A stretch of 64,000 nucleotides of DNA from Nostocoides sp. (GCA_016716625.1 JADJVJ010000001.1:372001-436000), one strand, 5' to 3'; positions 22,036-31,428 are shown, counted from the first letter of the stretch. Notes: generated by a model from the letters alone, not told the origin. Numbers and translations are program-made.

Positions 22036-23345
22036 GCGTCGGTTCCGCCGAGCGCACCACCGCCTCGGCTGCCCTGCTCGCTCGTGCCCGCGCGGTCATC
22101 CCCGGCGGGGTGAACTCCCCGGTGCGGGCCTTCCGAGCCGTCGGGGGAGTGCCCCGGTTCATGCGTTCCGGTCGGGGTGCCTGGCTCACCGATGTCGACG
22201 GGACCGAGTATGTCGACCTCGTCGCGAGCTGGGGACCGATGATCCTCGGGCACGCTCACCCGGCGGTCCTCGAAGCCGTCACCCGGGCCGCCGCCGAGGG
22301 GTTCTCCTTCGGTACGCCCTCGGAGAACGAGGTCGCGCTCGCCGAGGAGATCGTCGCTCGCGTCGACCCCGTGGAGAGCGTCCGGCTGGTCTCCTCGGGC
22401 ACCGAGGCGACCATGAGCGCGCTCCGGCTCGCCCGCGGCTTCACCGCCCGCAGCCTGGTGGTGAAGTTCGCCGGCTGCTACCACGGCCACGTCGACAGCC
22501 TCCTCGTTGCGGCCGGGTCGGGGGTCGCCACGCTCGCGTTGCCGGACTCGGCGGGTATCCCGCCGGAGGTCGCTGCCGAGACCATCGTGCTGCCCTACAA
22601 CGATGTCGAGGCGCTGCAGGCCACCTTCGCGGCCCGCGGCGACCAGATCGCCGCCGTCATCACCGAGGCCGCCGCCGGCAACATGGGGGTGATCCCGCCG
22701 ACCCCGCAGTTCGAGGAGGCGCTGCGCCGGGAAAGCGAGAACCACGGAGCCCTCCTCATCAGCGATGAGGTGATGACCGGCTTCCGGTGTAGCCGGGCCG
22801 GCTGGTGGGGTCGCTCGACCCTGGCGCAGCCGCCCGATCTCATGACCTTCGGCAAGGTCATGGGCGGTGGCTTCCCGGCTGCGGCCTTCGGCGGGCGGGC
22901 CGATGTCATGGCGTTGCTCGCCCCGGAAGGCCCGGTCTACCAGGCCGGCACCCTCTCCGGTAACCCGGTCGCGACGGCCGCCGGGCTCGCCACGTTGCGC
23001 CACTGTGACGAGGCCCTCTACGACCGGCTCGCCCGGGTCGCCCACACCATCGCCGAGGCCGCTTCCGCGCACCTTTCGGAGGCTGGAGTCCGGCATACGA
23101 TCCAGTGGGCCGGTTCGATGTTCTCGATCTTCTTCACCGAGGGGCCGGTGCGTCACTACGACGACGCCCGGCGCACCGACACGGCGGCGTTTGCGCGGTT
23201 CTTCCACGCCATGCTCGCCGGCGGGGTCTACCTGCCGCCGAGCGCGTTCGAGGCCTGGTTCGTCACCGGCGCGCACGACGACGCGGCCGTCGACCGGGTC
23301 CTGGCGGCACTCCCGGCGGCGGCCGCGGCGGCCGCGCGCGGCTGA
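22032..23345 (+). CDS. hemL: Glutamate-1-semialdehyde 2,1-aminomutase
   Basis: PLP enzyme that converts glutamate-1-semialdehyde to 5-aminolevulinate, using the product of HemA. 437 residues. Seen: ARAVIPGGVNSPVRAFRAVGG, MILGHAHPAV, SFGTPSENEV, VSSGTEATMSALRLARG, FAGCYHGHVDSLL, ISDEVMTGFR (PLP Asp), and the Schiff-base lysine Lys275 in TFGKVMGGGFP. It is translationally coupled to the MarR gene. An Ala-rich tail ends the protein. With hemA, hemB, hemC and hemD it completes synthesis up to uroporphyrinogen III. Confidence 0.97.
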   Translation: MSVGSAERTTASAALLARARAVIPGGVNSPVRAFRAVGGVPRFMRSGRGAWLTDVDGTEYVDLVASWGPMILGHAHPAVLEAVTRAAAEGFSFGTPSENEVALAEEIVARVDPVESVRLVSSGTEATMSALRLARGFTARSLVVKFAGCYHGHVDSLLVAAGSGVATLALPDSAGIPPEVAAETIVLPYNDVEALQATFAARGDQIAAVITEAAAGNMGVIPPTPQFEEALRRESENHGALLISDEVMTGFRCSRAGWWGRSTLAQPPDLMTFGKVMGGGFPAAAFGGRADVMALLAPEGPVYQAGTLSGNPVATAAGLATLRHCDEALYDRLARVAHTIAEAASAHLSEAGVRHTIQWAGSMFSIFFTEGPVRHYDDARRTDTAAFARFFHAMLAGGVYLPPSAFEAWFVTGAHDDAAVDRVLAALPAAAAAAARG

Positions 23346-23360
23346 CCCAGGATCATTTGC

Positions 23361-23366
23361 GACAAT
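23361..23366 (+). promoter_or_regulatory. -10 box of the phosphatase-resA-ccdA-resB operon (leaderless)
   Basis: GACAAT ends six bases before the ATG at 23373. It gives the cytochrome c maturation genes a promoter separate from the heme genes. Confidence 0.45.
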
Positions 23367-23372
23367 CGCTCC

Positions 23373-24032
23373 ATGAGCACCCTCGGGGACTCCCCAGCGC
23401 GGACCGTCGTCCACTTGCTCCGCCACGGTGAGGTCGACAACCCCGGCCATATCCTCTACGGACGGCTCCCGGGCTATCACCTCTCCGACCTCGGCCGCCG
23501 GATGGCCGACCTCGCCGCGCGACACCTCAGCGACCACGACATCGTGCACCTGGTCTCCTCCCCCCTCGAACGGGCCCAGGAGACGGCCGCGCCCCTGGCC
23601 GCGGCCCATGAGCTGCCCGTCCACCTCGACGAGCGAGCCATCGAGGCCGCCAACGACTTCGAGGGGATGGCCGTCGCCGGTGGGCGGGGGCTGCTGCGAT
23701 CCCCCCGGATGCTCCCGCGCCTCTGGAACCCCGCCCGGCCCTCCTGGGGCGAGCCGTATGCCGCGATCGCCGCCCGGATGCTCGGTGCCATCACCGACGC
23801 CCGGCGGGCCGCGGCCGGGCACGAGGCGGTCATCGTGAGTCATCAGTCGCCGATCTGGATGGTCCGCCGACGGATCGAGGGCAAGTCCTTCCTGCACAAC
23901 CCCGCTCGCCGGGAGTGCGCGCTCGCTTCGCTCACCTCGCTCACCTACCTCGGGGATGAGCTGCTTTCGGTCTCCTACAGTGAGCCGGCCGCCGAACTCC
24001 TCCCCCAGGCGCAGACCGGGGCGGGGGCCTGA
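23373..24032 (+). CDS. Histidine phosphatase family protein (phosphoglycerate-mutase-like)
   Basis: A 219-residue member of the histidine phosphatase superfamily. The phospho-accepting motif is HLLRHGEVDNP, with VSSPLERAQETA and AVIVSHQSPIWMVRR carrying the second catalytic His. A mutase role is unlikely; the protein is a conserved neighbour of resA in actinomycete heme/cytochrome clusters, but its substrate is unknown. It overlaps the resA start (TGATG), so it is in one operon with the cytochrome c maturation genes. Confidence 0.92.
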   Translation: MSTLGDSPARTVVHLLRHGEVDNPGHILYGRLPGYHLSDLGRRMADLAARHLSDHDIVHLVSSPLERAQETAAPLAAAHELPVHLDERAIEAANDFEGMAVAGGRGLLRSPRMLPRLWNPARPSWGEPYAAIAARMLGAITDARRAAAGHEAVIVSHQSPIWMVRRRIEGKSFLHNPARRECALASLTSLTYLGDELLSVSYSEPAAELLPQAQTGAGA

Positions 24033-24622
24033 TGCGTTCGTATGCCGTGTGGCCGGCGACCGCGCTGCTCGTCGCCGGCTTGCTCGCCGGCTGCTCCGAG
24101 GATCCCAACTCCGTTGCCGCACAGGCACGTACGGGCGACCAGAAAGGCTACGTCTCCGGCGATGGGTCCTTCCAGACCTATGCGGTCACCGAACGCGGCG
24201 CCCCTGTCGAGCTCGCCGGGTCACTCCTGGATGGGACCGCATGGCAGAGCGCCCAGGCCCGCGGCAAGGTCGTTGTGATCAACGTCTGGGCGTCCTGGTG
24301 CGCGCCCTGCGTGAGCGAGCTGCCCGTCTTGGAGAAGGTGTGGGCCGCAAAGAGTGCCGCCAAAGAGCCGGTGGTCTTCATCGGCATCGACTTCCGGGAG
24401 TCCGCCGAGCGCGGGCGGGCCATGCTCGAGAAGGCCGCGGTGACCTATCCCAGCCTGAGCGACGAATCCGGGGTGCTCATCCTCGCGCTTCAGGGTAAGG
24501 CGCCCACCGTGCCGACCACGCTCGTGCTCGATCACCAGGGTCGGATCGCGGCCCGGGTGAGTGGGGCGGTCCAGGAGTCGATCCTCACCGGACTCATCGA
24601 CGACGTCGTGGCCGAGTCGTGA
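24032..24622 (+). CDS. resA: TlpA/ResA-type thiol-disulfide oxidoreductase lipoprotein
   Basis: A 196-residue membrane-tethered thioredoxin that reduces the CXXCH cysteines of apocytochrome c outside the cell. A lipobox LLAGC places the lipidated Cys at residue 21. The redox motif is WCAPC (Cys90, Cys93) in VINVWASWCAPCVSEL, followed by the cis-Pro region KAPTVPTTLVLD. It receives electrons from CcdA, encoded immediately downstream and overlapping by four bases. Confidence 0.93.
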   Translation: MRSYAVWPATALLVAGLLAGCSEDPNSVAAQARTGDQKGYVSGDGSFQTYAVTERGAPVELAGSLLDGTAWQSAQARGKVVVINVWASWCAPCVSELPVLEKVWAAKSAAKEPVVFIGIDFRESAERGRAMLEKAAVTYPSLSDESGVLILALQGKAPTVPTTLVLDHQGRIAARVSGAVQESILTGLIDDVVAES

Positions 24623-25377
24623 TTGCCGGGGCTGGCGAGACGGTCACCTCGGGCGCCTTGCCGCTCGCCATGGCGATCAGCGCCCTCGCCGGTCTGGTGT
24701 CCTTCGCGAGCCCCTGCGTCCTGCCGCTCGTGCCTGGGTTCCTCGGGCTGGTCGGCGGGCTCGGCGGCAGCCCAGCCACGTCAGCGTCCGCCGCCCCCCG
24801 CCGGGCCCGGACGCTGCTAGGTGCCGTGCTCTTCGTCCTCGGTTTCAGTGCGGTCTTCGTCCTCGGCTCGGTCTTCATCGCCGGGCTCGGTCGCTCACTC
24901 ATTGAGCACCGCATCCTCCTCATGCGCCTCGGCGGGGTCGTCGTCATCCTGCTCGCCCTGGTCTTCCTCGGCGCCGGGTCCCAGCGGGAGGCTCGGCTGC
25001 CCTGGCGACCCCGGGCCGGGCTTGCCGGGGCGCCGCTCGTCGGAGCCGTCTTCGGGCTCAGCTGGGCCCCCTGCACCGGACCGACGCTGGCCGCCGTCCT
25101 CGCCCTCGTCGCCACGACCGAACCGAGCACGGGACGCGCGGTCGTGCTCACGACGGCATACTGTCTCGGGCTGGGGCTGCCGTTCCTGCTCATCGCGGCC
25201 TTGGCCGACCGATCGGCCCCGGTCACCGGGTGGCTGCGCCGTCACCGGCGGGCTGTGCAACTGGCCGGCGGCCTCCTGCTGCTCGCCGTCGGTCTGCTCC
25301 TGGTCACCGGGCTCTGGGAGAGCCTGGCCCGATGGCTGCAGGCCGAACTCGTCGGCGGCTTCGAGGTGATCCTGTGA
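24619..25377 (+). CDS. ccdA: Cytochrome c biogenesis protein CcdA
   Basis: A 252-residue, six-helix membrane protein that carries reducing power from cytoplasmic thioredoxin to ResA. The two catalytic cysteines lie in conserved Pro-Cys contexts: SFASPCVLPLVPGFLGL near the N-terminus and GLSWAPCTGPTLAAVL in the fourth segment. GTG 24619 overlaps the resA stop (GTGA), and the gene ends overlapping resB. Confidence 0.94.
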   Translation: MIAGAGETVTSGALPLAMAISALAGLVSFASPCVLPLVPGFLGLVGGLGGSPATSASAAPRRARTLLGAVLFVLGFSAVFVLGSVFIAGLGRSLIEHRILLMRLGGVVVILLALVFLGAGSQREARLPWRPRAGLAGAPLVGAVFGLSWAPCTGPTLAAVLALVATTEPSTGRAVVLTTAYCLGLGLPFLLIAALADRSAPVTGWLRRHRRAVQLAGGLLLLAVGLLLVTGLWESLARWLQAELVGGFEVIL

Positions 25378-26966
25378 CCCAGGTGTCGACCCCATCTGCC
25401 GCACCGGTCCCACCGGCCCCGCCGGCGGCTGCCCCGCCCAGCCAGCCCCGCCTGGGGCTCCTCGGTTGGTTGCGGTTCAGTTGGCGGCAGCTCACGAGCA
25501 TGCGGACCGCGCTGGTCCTGCTGCTCCTGCTCGCCCTCGGCGCCGTGCCCGGTTCGACCTTCCCGCAGCGCTCACTCGATGCGACCCGGACGGCGCGGTG
25601 GATCGAGGATCACCCCACCGCCGGACCGTGGCTGGATCGGCTCGGGTTCTTCGAGGTCTATGCCTCGCCCTGGTTTTCGGCGATCTACTTGCTGCTCTTC
25701 ATCAGCCTCATCGGCTGCGTCATCCCTCGCACCCGGATCCTGCTGCATCAGCTCCGCGCCACACCGCCGCGCACTCCCAAGCGGCTCGAGCGACTGCCCG
25801 CGCACGTGGCAGTCGAGGTCGATGGCGAGGCCGAGGAGGTGCTCGAAGGGGCCCGAAAAGCCTTGCGGGCCAAGCGTTACCGGGTCCATTCGCACGGTCC
25901 GGGGACGCTCAGCGCGGAGAAGGGGTACGCCAAGGAGGCCGGCAACCTGCTCTTTCACCTGGCCCTCATCGGCGTCATCGTGGGGGTCGCCTCCGGGTAC
26001 CTGTTCGGGTGGCGCGGGGACGTCATCCTCCCCGTCGGGCAGACCTTTGCCAACACCCTGATCCGCTACGACACCTTCAGCCCCGGCCCGTGGGTCGATC
26101 CGAGTGCGCTCGCGCCGTACACCCTGCGGCTGGACGAGATGGAGGCGACCTTCGAGTCACGGATCCAGTCCAAGGGGCAGTTCGGTGCGGCCCGCGACTT
26201 CGTCGCCTCGACGACCTTCACCCCGGCGGACGGCTCGCCGTCACGGGCCGAGGAGATCACCGTCAACGGGCCGCTGGAGACCGGAGGCGGCACGGTCTTC
26301 CTGCTCGGGAACGGGTATGCGCCCAAGATCACCGTCCGGGACGGCTCCGGCACCGTCGTCTACTCCGAAGCCACCCCGTTCCTCACCGTCGACAACCTTT
26401 ACAAGTCCACCGGGGCGATCAAGGTCCAAGGGCCCAAGGGAGACCTCGGCTTCAGCGGGTTCTTCCTCCCCACCGGGATCATCGACGACCAGGGACCCCG
26501 CTCGGTCTTCCCCGATGCCCTCGACCCGGCTCTCGCGCTCACCGTTTTCGAGGGCCGGATCTTCACCTCGAGCGCCCCGCAGTCGGTCTACTCCCTGGAC
26601 ACCACCGGCCTGACCCAGCTCACCTCGGCCGGCGGGGACCCGCTGCGGATCTGGCTCAAACTCGGCCAGACCTACGAGCTCCCCGGTGGGCGCGGCTCGA
26701 TCACCTTCGACTCCCTCGACCGCTATGCCGGATTCTCGATCAGGGCCGACCCCGGCAAGACCCTCACCCTGGTGAGCTCCCTGCTCTCCCTCGCCGGCCT
26801 CGTTGCCTCCCTGGTCATCCGCCGCCGACGGGTCTTCGTGCGGGTCACCGACACCGGGCCACGTAGGCTGGTCACCGTCGGCGGCCTCGGTCAGGGCGAC
26901 GACGACGGCATCACCGACGAGCTCGCCGACGTCGTCGCGCGACTCGCCCCCGAGCCAGCTTCGTAA
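25374..26966 (+). CDS. resB: Cytochrome c biogenesis protein ResB
   Basis: A 530-residue subunit of the System II cytochrome c synthase; with CcsB it delivers and ligates heme. A cytoplasmic Pro/Ala-rich start precedes WLRFSWRQLTSMRTALVLLLLLALGAVPGSTFPQ (TM1), a second segment (YLLLFISLIGCVIPRT), a third (LLFHLALIGVIVGV), a large extracytoplasmic domain (about 210-455), and a C-terminal TM (LTLVSSLLSLAGLVASLVI). Start GTG 25374 overlaps ccdA (GTGA). It ends 18 bases before ccsB. Confidence 0.94.
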   Translation: MTQVSTPSAAPVPPAPPAAAPPSQPRLGLLGWLRFSWRQLTSMRTALVLLLLLALGAVPGSTFPQRSLDATRTARWIEDHPTAGPWLDRLGFFEVYASPWFSAIYLLLFISLIGCVIPRTRILLHQLRATPPRTPKRLERLPAHVAVEVDGEAEEVLEGARKALRAKRYRVHSHGPGTLSAEKGYAKEAGNLLFHLALIGVIVGVASGYLFGWRGDVILPVGQTFANTLIRYDTFSPGPWVDPSALAPYTLRLDEMEATFESRIQSKGQFGAARDFVASTTFTPADGSPSRAEEITVNGPLETGGGTVFLLGNGYAPKITVRDGSGTVVYSEATPFLTVDNLYKSTGAIKVQGPKGDLGFSGFFLPTGIIDDQGPRSVFPDALDPALALTVFEGRIFTSSAPQSVYSLDTTGLTQLTSAGGDPLRIWLKLGQTYELPGGRGSITFDSLDRYAGFSIRADPGKTLTLVSSLLSLAGLVASLVIRRRRVFVRVTDTGPRRLVTVGGLGQGDDDGITDELADVVARLAPEPAS

Positions 26967-26984
26967 GACCCTAAGGACGCCACC

Positions 26985-28001
26985 ATGCCGAACACGAGCC
27001 TCGCCGGCTACGCCAACCTCGCGGTCTACTCCGCGATGGCCGTGCTCACCCTCGCCACCCTCGCGTATGCCGTCTTCCTCGCCCGGTGGGTGCCCGCCCG
27101 CGGCGAGACCGTTGCCTCCGTGGCGCCGGAGTCCGAACTCGTCCCCGCGTATGCCGGCACGTCGACGGCATACACCGGTGGGTCGGGGGATGCGGGCGCG
27201 GACCAGCCCGCGGTGGCCGCGGCCGCGGAGGTGACCGCCCCGGCGGAGCCGCTCGGCGCCCGCAAGGCCGCCGGGATCGGCCTGTCGCTCACCTGGCTCG
27301 CGACCCTGCTGCTCGCGGTGGGGGTGGGGCTGCGGGGCTGGTCGGTTCAGCGTTGGCCGCTCGGCAACATGCACGAGTTCGCGACCTTTGGTTCGCTCGC
27401 GGTGCTCGCGGTCTTCGCCTTCTGGGCTCGGCGGCGGGATCTGCGCTGGCTGGGGATTTTCGTCGTCGCGCCGGTGCTCCTCGTCCTGGGTCTGGCGATC
27501 ACCGTCTGGTACACCGAGGCGGCCGAGCTCGTGCCGTCGCTGAAGTCGGTGTGGCTCGTTATTCACGTGACCGTGGCGACCATCTCGGTGGCGCTCTTCG
27601 GGATCGGCTTTGCGCTGGCCTGCCTCTCCCTGGTTCGGGACCGGCTGGCGACCTCCGGGCGGCCGGCATGGATGACCCGGGTGCCTGGCGGCGCGGCGCT
27701 GGAGAAGCTGGCGTACAGCCTGCACATCATCGCCTTCCCGCTGTGGACCTTCACCCTCATCGCGGGGGCGATCTGGGCGCGCCAGGCCTGGGGTTCCTAC
27801 TGGAATTGGGACCCCAAGGAGGTCTGGACGTTCGTCATCTGGGCCGTGTATGCGGCATACCTGCACGCCCGGGCGACGACCGGGGTGAGCCGGCGTACAG
27901 CGACCTGGATTGCTATTGCCGGCTTCCTCTGCATCGTCATCAACTACGCGGTCGTCAATGTCTGGTTCGTCGGGCAGCACTCCTACTCCGGCATCTCCTG
28001 A
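26985..28001 (+). CDS. ccsB: Cytochrome c biogenesis protein CcsB (CcsA/CcmC family)
   Basis: A 338-residue, eight-helix heme-handling protein of System II. The signature tryptophan-rich WWD-type motif is WGSYWNWDPKEVWT near residue 265, flanked by conserved histidines (WLVIHVTVATIS, SLHIIAF). A roughly 50-residue Ala-rich insertion sits after the first helix. With ResB it makes the holocytochrome c synthase. AAGGA lies 11 bases before the ATG. Confidence 0.95.
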   Translation: MPNTSLAGYANLAVYSAMAVLTLATLAYAVFLARWVPARGETVASVAPESELVPAYAGTSTAYTGGSGDAGADQPAVAAAAEVTAPAEPLGARKAAGIGLSLTWLATLLLAVGVGLRGWSVQRWPLGNMHEFATFGSLAVLAVFAFWARRRDLRWLGIFVVAPVLLVLGLAITVWYTEAAELVPSLKSVWLVIHVTVATISVALFGIGFALACLSLVRDRLATSGRPAWMTRVPGGAALEKLAYSLHIIAFPLWTFTLIAGAIWARQAWGSYWNWDPKEVWTFVIWAVYAAYLHARATTGVSRRTATWIAIAGFLCIVINYAVVNVWFVGQHSYSGIS

Positions 28002-28037
28002 CGGCCGTACGACCCGCACGCGAAAGGCAATCGGCTC

Positions 28038-28301
28038 ATGGTCCGCTACACCATCCTCCGGCTCATGGTCTTCTTCGGCTGCGTGTCGCTCCTCTGGTTG
28101 CTGGGGCTGCGTTCGCCGGAGCAACGCGTCCTGCTCATCCTTGGCGCCGCGCTGCTCTCGGTGGTGATCTCCTGGTTTGCGCTACGGCGCTTCCGGGAGG
28201 ACTACTCGGTCGAACTTGCCGAGCGGATCGAGAAGCGGATGGCCCGCAAGGCCGGGCACACCGACGAGGATGCCGAGGACTCCGAAGTCGACTTCCGCTA
28301 G
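28038..28301 (+). CDS. Small membrane protein, DUF4229 family
   Basis: An 87-residue protein with two hydrophobic helices (LRLMVFFGCVSLLWLLGL and LLILGAALLSVVISWFAL) followed by a charged cytoplasmic tail (RRFREDYSVELAERIEKRMARK, then an acidic end). The family lies beside cytochrome c and menaquinone genes in actinomycetes and has no known function. It ends seven bases from the 3' end of menA on the other strand. Confidence 0.85.
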   Translation: MVRYTILRLMVFFGCVSLLWLLGLRSPEQRVLLILGAALLSVVISWFALRRFREDYSVELAERIEKRMARKAGHTDEDAEDSEVDFR

Positions 28302-28308
28302 CGGAGGG

Positions 28309-29193
28309 TCAGCGGCTGAAGAGGGCGAGGGCGACGCCGACGGCGACCAGCACGGCATACCCGATGTCGACCACACCGGTTCCGGCGAGCACGGGCACCA
28401 GCGCCGGCCCCGAAGACCCACCCCGGACTATGGTCACAAGCCGGACCGCGGGAATCGCCGCCGCGAACGCCACGACCACCCAGGGCACGCTCAGGGCCAT
28501 GACGGCAAGGGCGAGGAACGGCACTCCAAGGAGCACGGCATAGAGCATGCGGGTGCGGGGATCGCCGAGACGCACCGCCAGCGTGCGCTTCCCGGCGACC
28601 CTGTCGGTGGGGATGTCGCGCAGGTTGTTCGCGACGAGGATCGCGGTGGCCAGTGACCCAACGCCGACCGCCCCGGCGATGCCGAATGAGGTCAACCGCC
28701 CGGCCTGGGTCCACTGCGTACCGAGGGTCGCGACGAGGCCGAAGAAGAGGAAGACGTACACCTCGCCGAGCCCCCGATAGCCGTACGGGCTTGACCCTCC
28801 GGTGTACCGCCATGCGGCGAGGACGCTCAGTGCCCCGACCACGACCAGCCACCAGGCCCCGGCCAGCCAGACCAAAGCCAGCCCAGCGAGGCAGCCCAGG
28901 GCGAACGCCACAAACGCGGCGGCCCTGACCGCACCCGGTGCGGCCAACCCTCCCCCGACGAGCCGCGCCGGTCCGGTGCGGTGGTCGTCGGTACCGCGAA
29001 TGCCGTCGGAGTAGTCGTTGGCGTAGTTGACGCCCACCTGCAGCGCCAGCGCGACGACCAAGGCGAGCGCCGCGCGGGGAAGGTCCATACCTCCCGCGAG
29101 AGCGGCCGCTGCGGTCCCGACGATGACCGGTGCCACGGCGGCGGGCAGGGTCCGGGGGCGGGCACCATGCACCCACTGCCTCAGCGTGGCCAT
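28309..29193 (-). CDS. menA: 1,4-dihydroxy-2-naphthoate polyprenyltransferase
   Basis: Integral membrane UbiA-family enzyme that joins the polyprenyl tail to dihydroxynaphthoate, giving demethylmenaquinone. 294 residues, about nine helices. First Asp-rich motif NYANDYSDGIRGTDD and second NNLRDIPTDRVAGKRTLAV bind Mg-diphosphate. ATG 29193 is chosen because the upstream in-frame sequence lies within the neighbouring PLDc_N gene in another frame. The prenyl donor is probably made by the synthase at 57130. Confidence 0.95.
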   Translation of the reverse strand: MATLRQWVHGARPRTLPAAVAPVIVGTAAAALAGGMDLPRAALALVVALALQVGVNYANDYSDGIRGTDDHRTGPARLVGGGLAAPGAVRAAAFVAFALGCLAGLALVWLAGAWWLVVVGALSVLAAWRYTGGSSPYGYRGLGEVYVFLFFGLVATLGTQWTQAGRLTSFGIAGAVGVGSLATAILVANNLRDIPTDRVAGKRTLAVRLGDPRTRMLYAVLLGVPFLALAVMALSVPWVVVAFAAAIPAVRLVTIVRGGSSGPALVPVLAGTGVVDIGYAVLVAVGVALALFSR

Positions 29194-29200
29194 GGGCGGG

Positions 29201-29479
29201 TCAGAGGCCCTTGAGGAAGTCGGGGTCGTCGTCCGGTCCGCGCGGACGCCGCGGTGGGCCGCCGATGCCGCGGCCGGTGCCGGGCAGGCCACCGATGACC
29301 GGCCGCGGCCGGCCGGCGACGAACCACGCGATGGACCCGACGACGGGGAAGAGCAGGATGACGAAGACCCACACCACCTTGGGCAGGCCCTTGACAGCGT
29401 CCTCATCGGTCTGAACGCAGTCCACGCAGGCATAGATCGCCATGATGAGCGGGATGATGATGCTGAGCGCGCGGACCAC
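29201..29479 (-). CDS. PLDc_N-domain small membrane protein
   Basis: A 92-residue protein with two hydrophobic segments (ALSIIIPLIMAIYACVDCV and LPKVVWVFVILLFPVVGSIAWFVAG) and a Gly/Arg/Pro-rich tail ending in DDDPDFLKGL. This is the phospholipase-D N-terminal-type membrane domain without the nuclease part, a common actinobacterial orphan in menaquinone clusters. The start (GTG 29479) gives the domain length and lies just after the menE stop; an ATG nearby is in another frame. Function unknown. Confidence 0.85.
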   Translation of the reverse strand: MVRALSIIIPLIMAIYACVDCVQTDEDAVKGLPKVVWVFVILLFPVVGSIAWFVAGRPRPVIGGLPGTGRGIGGPPRRPRGPDDDPDFLKGL

Positions 29480-29483
29480 GACG

Positions 29484-30644
29484 TCATTCTCCCATGAGTG
29501 CAGCGACGGCTCGCCGATCCGGTTTGCCGGGGCCTCGCTGGGGGATCTCGGTCGCCGTGCGCAGCCGGTGCGGGAGAGCGTGATCCGGGAGTATGCCGCG
29601 CAACGCGGCCCGCACGTCGGCGGCGGTGAGGTCGCGGAGCAGTCCCTGAGGGTCGAGGACGACGAGCGCGCTGACCGCTTCCCCCCAGTGGGGGTCGGGT
29701 ACACCGACGACGACGACCTCGCGAACCCCGACAATGTGCTCGGCGATGGCCTCTTCGACAAGTCGGGGCGCGACCTTGAGTCCGCCGGTGTTGATGAGGT
29801 CGTCGACCCGCGCGTCGATGCGGAGCCGGCCGGTGTCGTCGAGGTGGCCGAAGTCGTCACTGCGGAACCAGCGAACGCCGTCCTCGTCGACCCCGAACGC
29901 GGCGTTTGTGAGGTCGGGACGGCCGAGATAGCCGTGCGCGACCATGTCCCCGCCGATGTGGATTCGCAGGTCGTCGTCGAAGGCGATCTCGGTGCCGGCC
30001 AGCGGGCGGCCGTCGTAGACGCATCCGCTCGCGGTTTCGCTCATGCCGTAGGTGGCGACCACCCGCACTCCGGCCCGTTCGGCGCGGGCACGGACGTGTG
30101 GGGCGAGGGCGGCCCCGCCGATGAGGACCGCGTCGAAACCCTCGAGCGCACGCAGCCCACGGGGGTCATCGAGGAGTTGGACGAGCTGGGTCGGGACGAG
30201 GGCGGTGTAGTGCCGCAGGCCGGGCTCGAGGGCCGCGCTGGCCTCGACGAAGGGCATGGTGGGTGGCCCCAGGGGGCTGGCACCCAGGACCACGGGATGG
30301 ACGCCGCCGACCAGCGAGCGGAAGAGGACTTGGAGGCCAGCGATGTGATGCGCGGGCAAGGCCAGCAGCCACTGCCCGGGCCCACCGAGCCGCTCGTGTG
30401 TGGCGTAGACACTTGCGCGCATTGACCGGGCCGAGAGCAGGGCGCGTTTGGGGGTGCCCGTCGACCCGCTCGTCCCGACGACCACGGCGAGGTCCGGGGG
30501 GGCGGACGGCGGCGGCTCGGGCAACGGTGGACCGGCGGCGGCATACGGGAGGACGGGGTGGCCACCCTCGAGGGCGAGCGCCAGGCGCGGCAGCAGTTCG
30601 AGCACGGCGGGACCCGCGGGCACGGGAAGCGGCTCGATGCGCAT
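29484..30644 (-). CDS. menE: o-Succinylbenzoate-CoA ligase
   Basis: Activates o-succinylbenzoate with CoA and ATP. 386 residues, shorter than many AMP-ligases because the N-terminal subdomain is reduced, as in other actinomycete MenE. Seen: the P-loop VVGTSGSTGTPKRALLS, LPAHHIAGLQVL, VLIGGAALAP, TYGMSETASG, FRSDDFGHLDDTGRLRIDARVDD (hinge) and the C-terminal catalytic Lys in QRGPGKPDRRAV. CACAGT six bases before the ATG may be a leaderless -10. It is followed four bases later by the PLDc_N gene and then menA. Confidence 0.95.
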   Translation of the reverse strand: MRIEPLPVPAGPAVLELLPRLALALEGGHPVLPYAAAGPPLPEPPPSAPPDLAVVVGTSGSTGTPKRALLSARSMRASVYATHERLGGPGQWLLALPAHHIAGLQVLFRSLVGGVHPVVLGASPLGPPTMPFVEASAALEPGLRHYTALVPTQLVQLLDDPRGLRALEGFDAVLIGGAALAPHVRARAERAGVRVVATYGMSETASGCVYDGRPLAGTEIAFDDDLRIHIGGDMVAHGYLGRPDLTNAAFGVDEDGVRWFRSDDFGHLDDTGRLRIDARVDDLINTGGLKVAPRLVEEAIAEHIVGVREVVVVGVPDPHWGEAVSALVVLDPQGLLRDLTAADVRAALRGILPDHALPHRLRTATEIPQRGPGKPDRRAVAALMGE

Positions 30645-30696
30645 AGGGTCACTGTGCCCGAGGGCGGCGGCTCACGGTAGCCGAGGGCCCGACGGA

Positions 30697-31422
30697 TCAG
30701 TGCACGACGAGGAGCGCGGTCACCGCGACCACCACGGTGGCGAAGATCTCCCCGATACCAACCGCCTTGGGAGAGAGCGGCCATCGGGGGAGCATCGCCG
30801 CCCGCAGGGTGAGTAGGGCAAACACGGCCACGAGCGCTGGATGGACCCAGATCATGGCGAGCGTGGCGGCGAGATGGAACCCCACGGAAAGCGCGAGGAA
30901 GGCCGGTTCGCCGCGTTCCCGGATCATGGTCTTGACGTAAACGACCGTGCCCGCGAAGTACAGCGCAAGCACCGCCGCAAGCACCCAGGCCCGGGGCCAG
31001 TTCGTGCCCCCGCCGACGTCGTAGGCGACCGGGGTCATCAGCGCGGAGCCGGCCGTGGTGGTCAGGCCGCTCCACAGGCTCCGGTCGTCGCGCAGGGCCG
31101 AGGCGGCCAATCCGATGCCGAGCGGGAGGACGAAAAGGGGCGCCCAGCGGAGCAGATCGGGGCGCATCACCAGGGTGAGGGCGCCGGCGAGGGCGGCGCC
31201 GACGGCATACGCGCGCACCGGCGGCCAGTACCGCGGGCGGCGACGGGCCTTGAGCCACAGCCCGGTCGCGAAGAACGCGAAGTAGCCCACGAACCAGGTC
31301 GCCGCGAGCGGCAGGTGGGCCCACGCGGGGCGGCTCGCGAGGATGCCGACCAGGAGCGGGGTGGCGAGCATCGCCCAGGCACCGTGCTGGTTGGGGACCC
31401 AGCCCGGACCGCGCCTACTCAC
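30697..31422 (-). CDS. YwiC-like family membrane protein
   Basis: A 241-residue protein with about eight hydrophobic segments. The family signature WVPNQHGAWAMLATPLLVG is near the N-terminus, followed by ATWFVGYFAFFATGLWLKARRR. GTG 31422 is chosen on the TACAGT -10 box six bases upstream and because family members begin shortly before the PNQHGAW motif. YwiC of Bacillus lies near anaerobic respiration genes; its function is unknown. It stands alone between menE and a divergent gene. Confidence 0.85.
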   Translation of the reverse strand: MSRRGPGWVPNQHGAWAMLATPLLVGILASRPAWAHLPLAATWFVGYFAFFATGLWLKARRRPRYWPPVRAYAVGAALAGALTLVMRPDLLRWAPLFVLPLGIGLAASALRDDRSLWSGLTTTAGSALMTPVAYDVGGGTNWPRAWVLAAVLALYFAGTVVYVKTMIRERGEPAFLALSVGFHLAATLAMIWVHPALVAVFALLTLRAAMLPRWPLSPKAVGIGEIFATVVVAVTALLVVH

Positions 31423-31428
31423 CGGTTC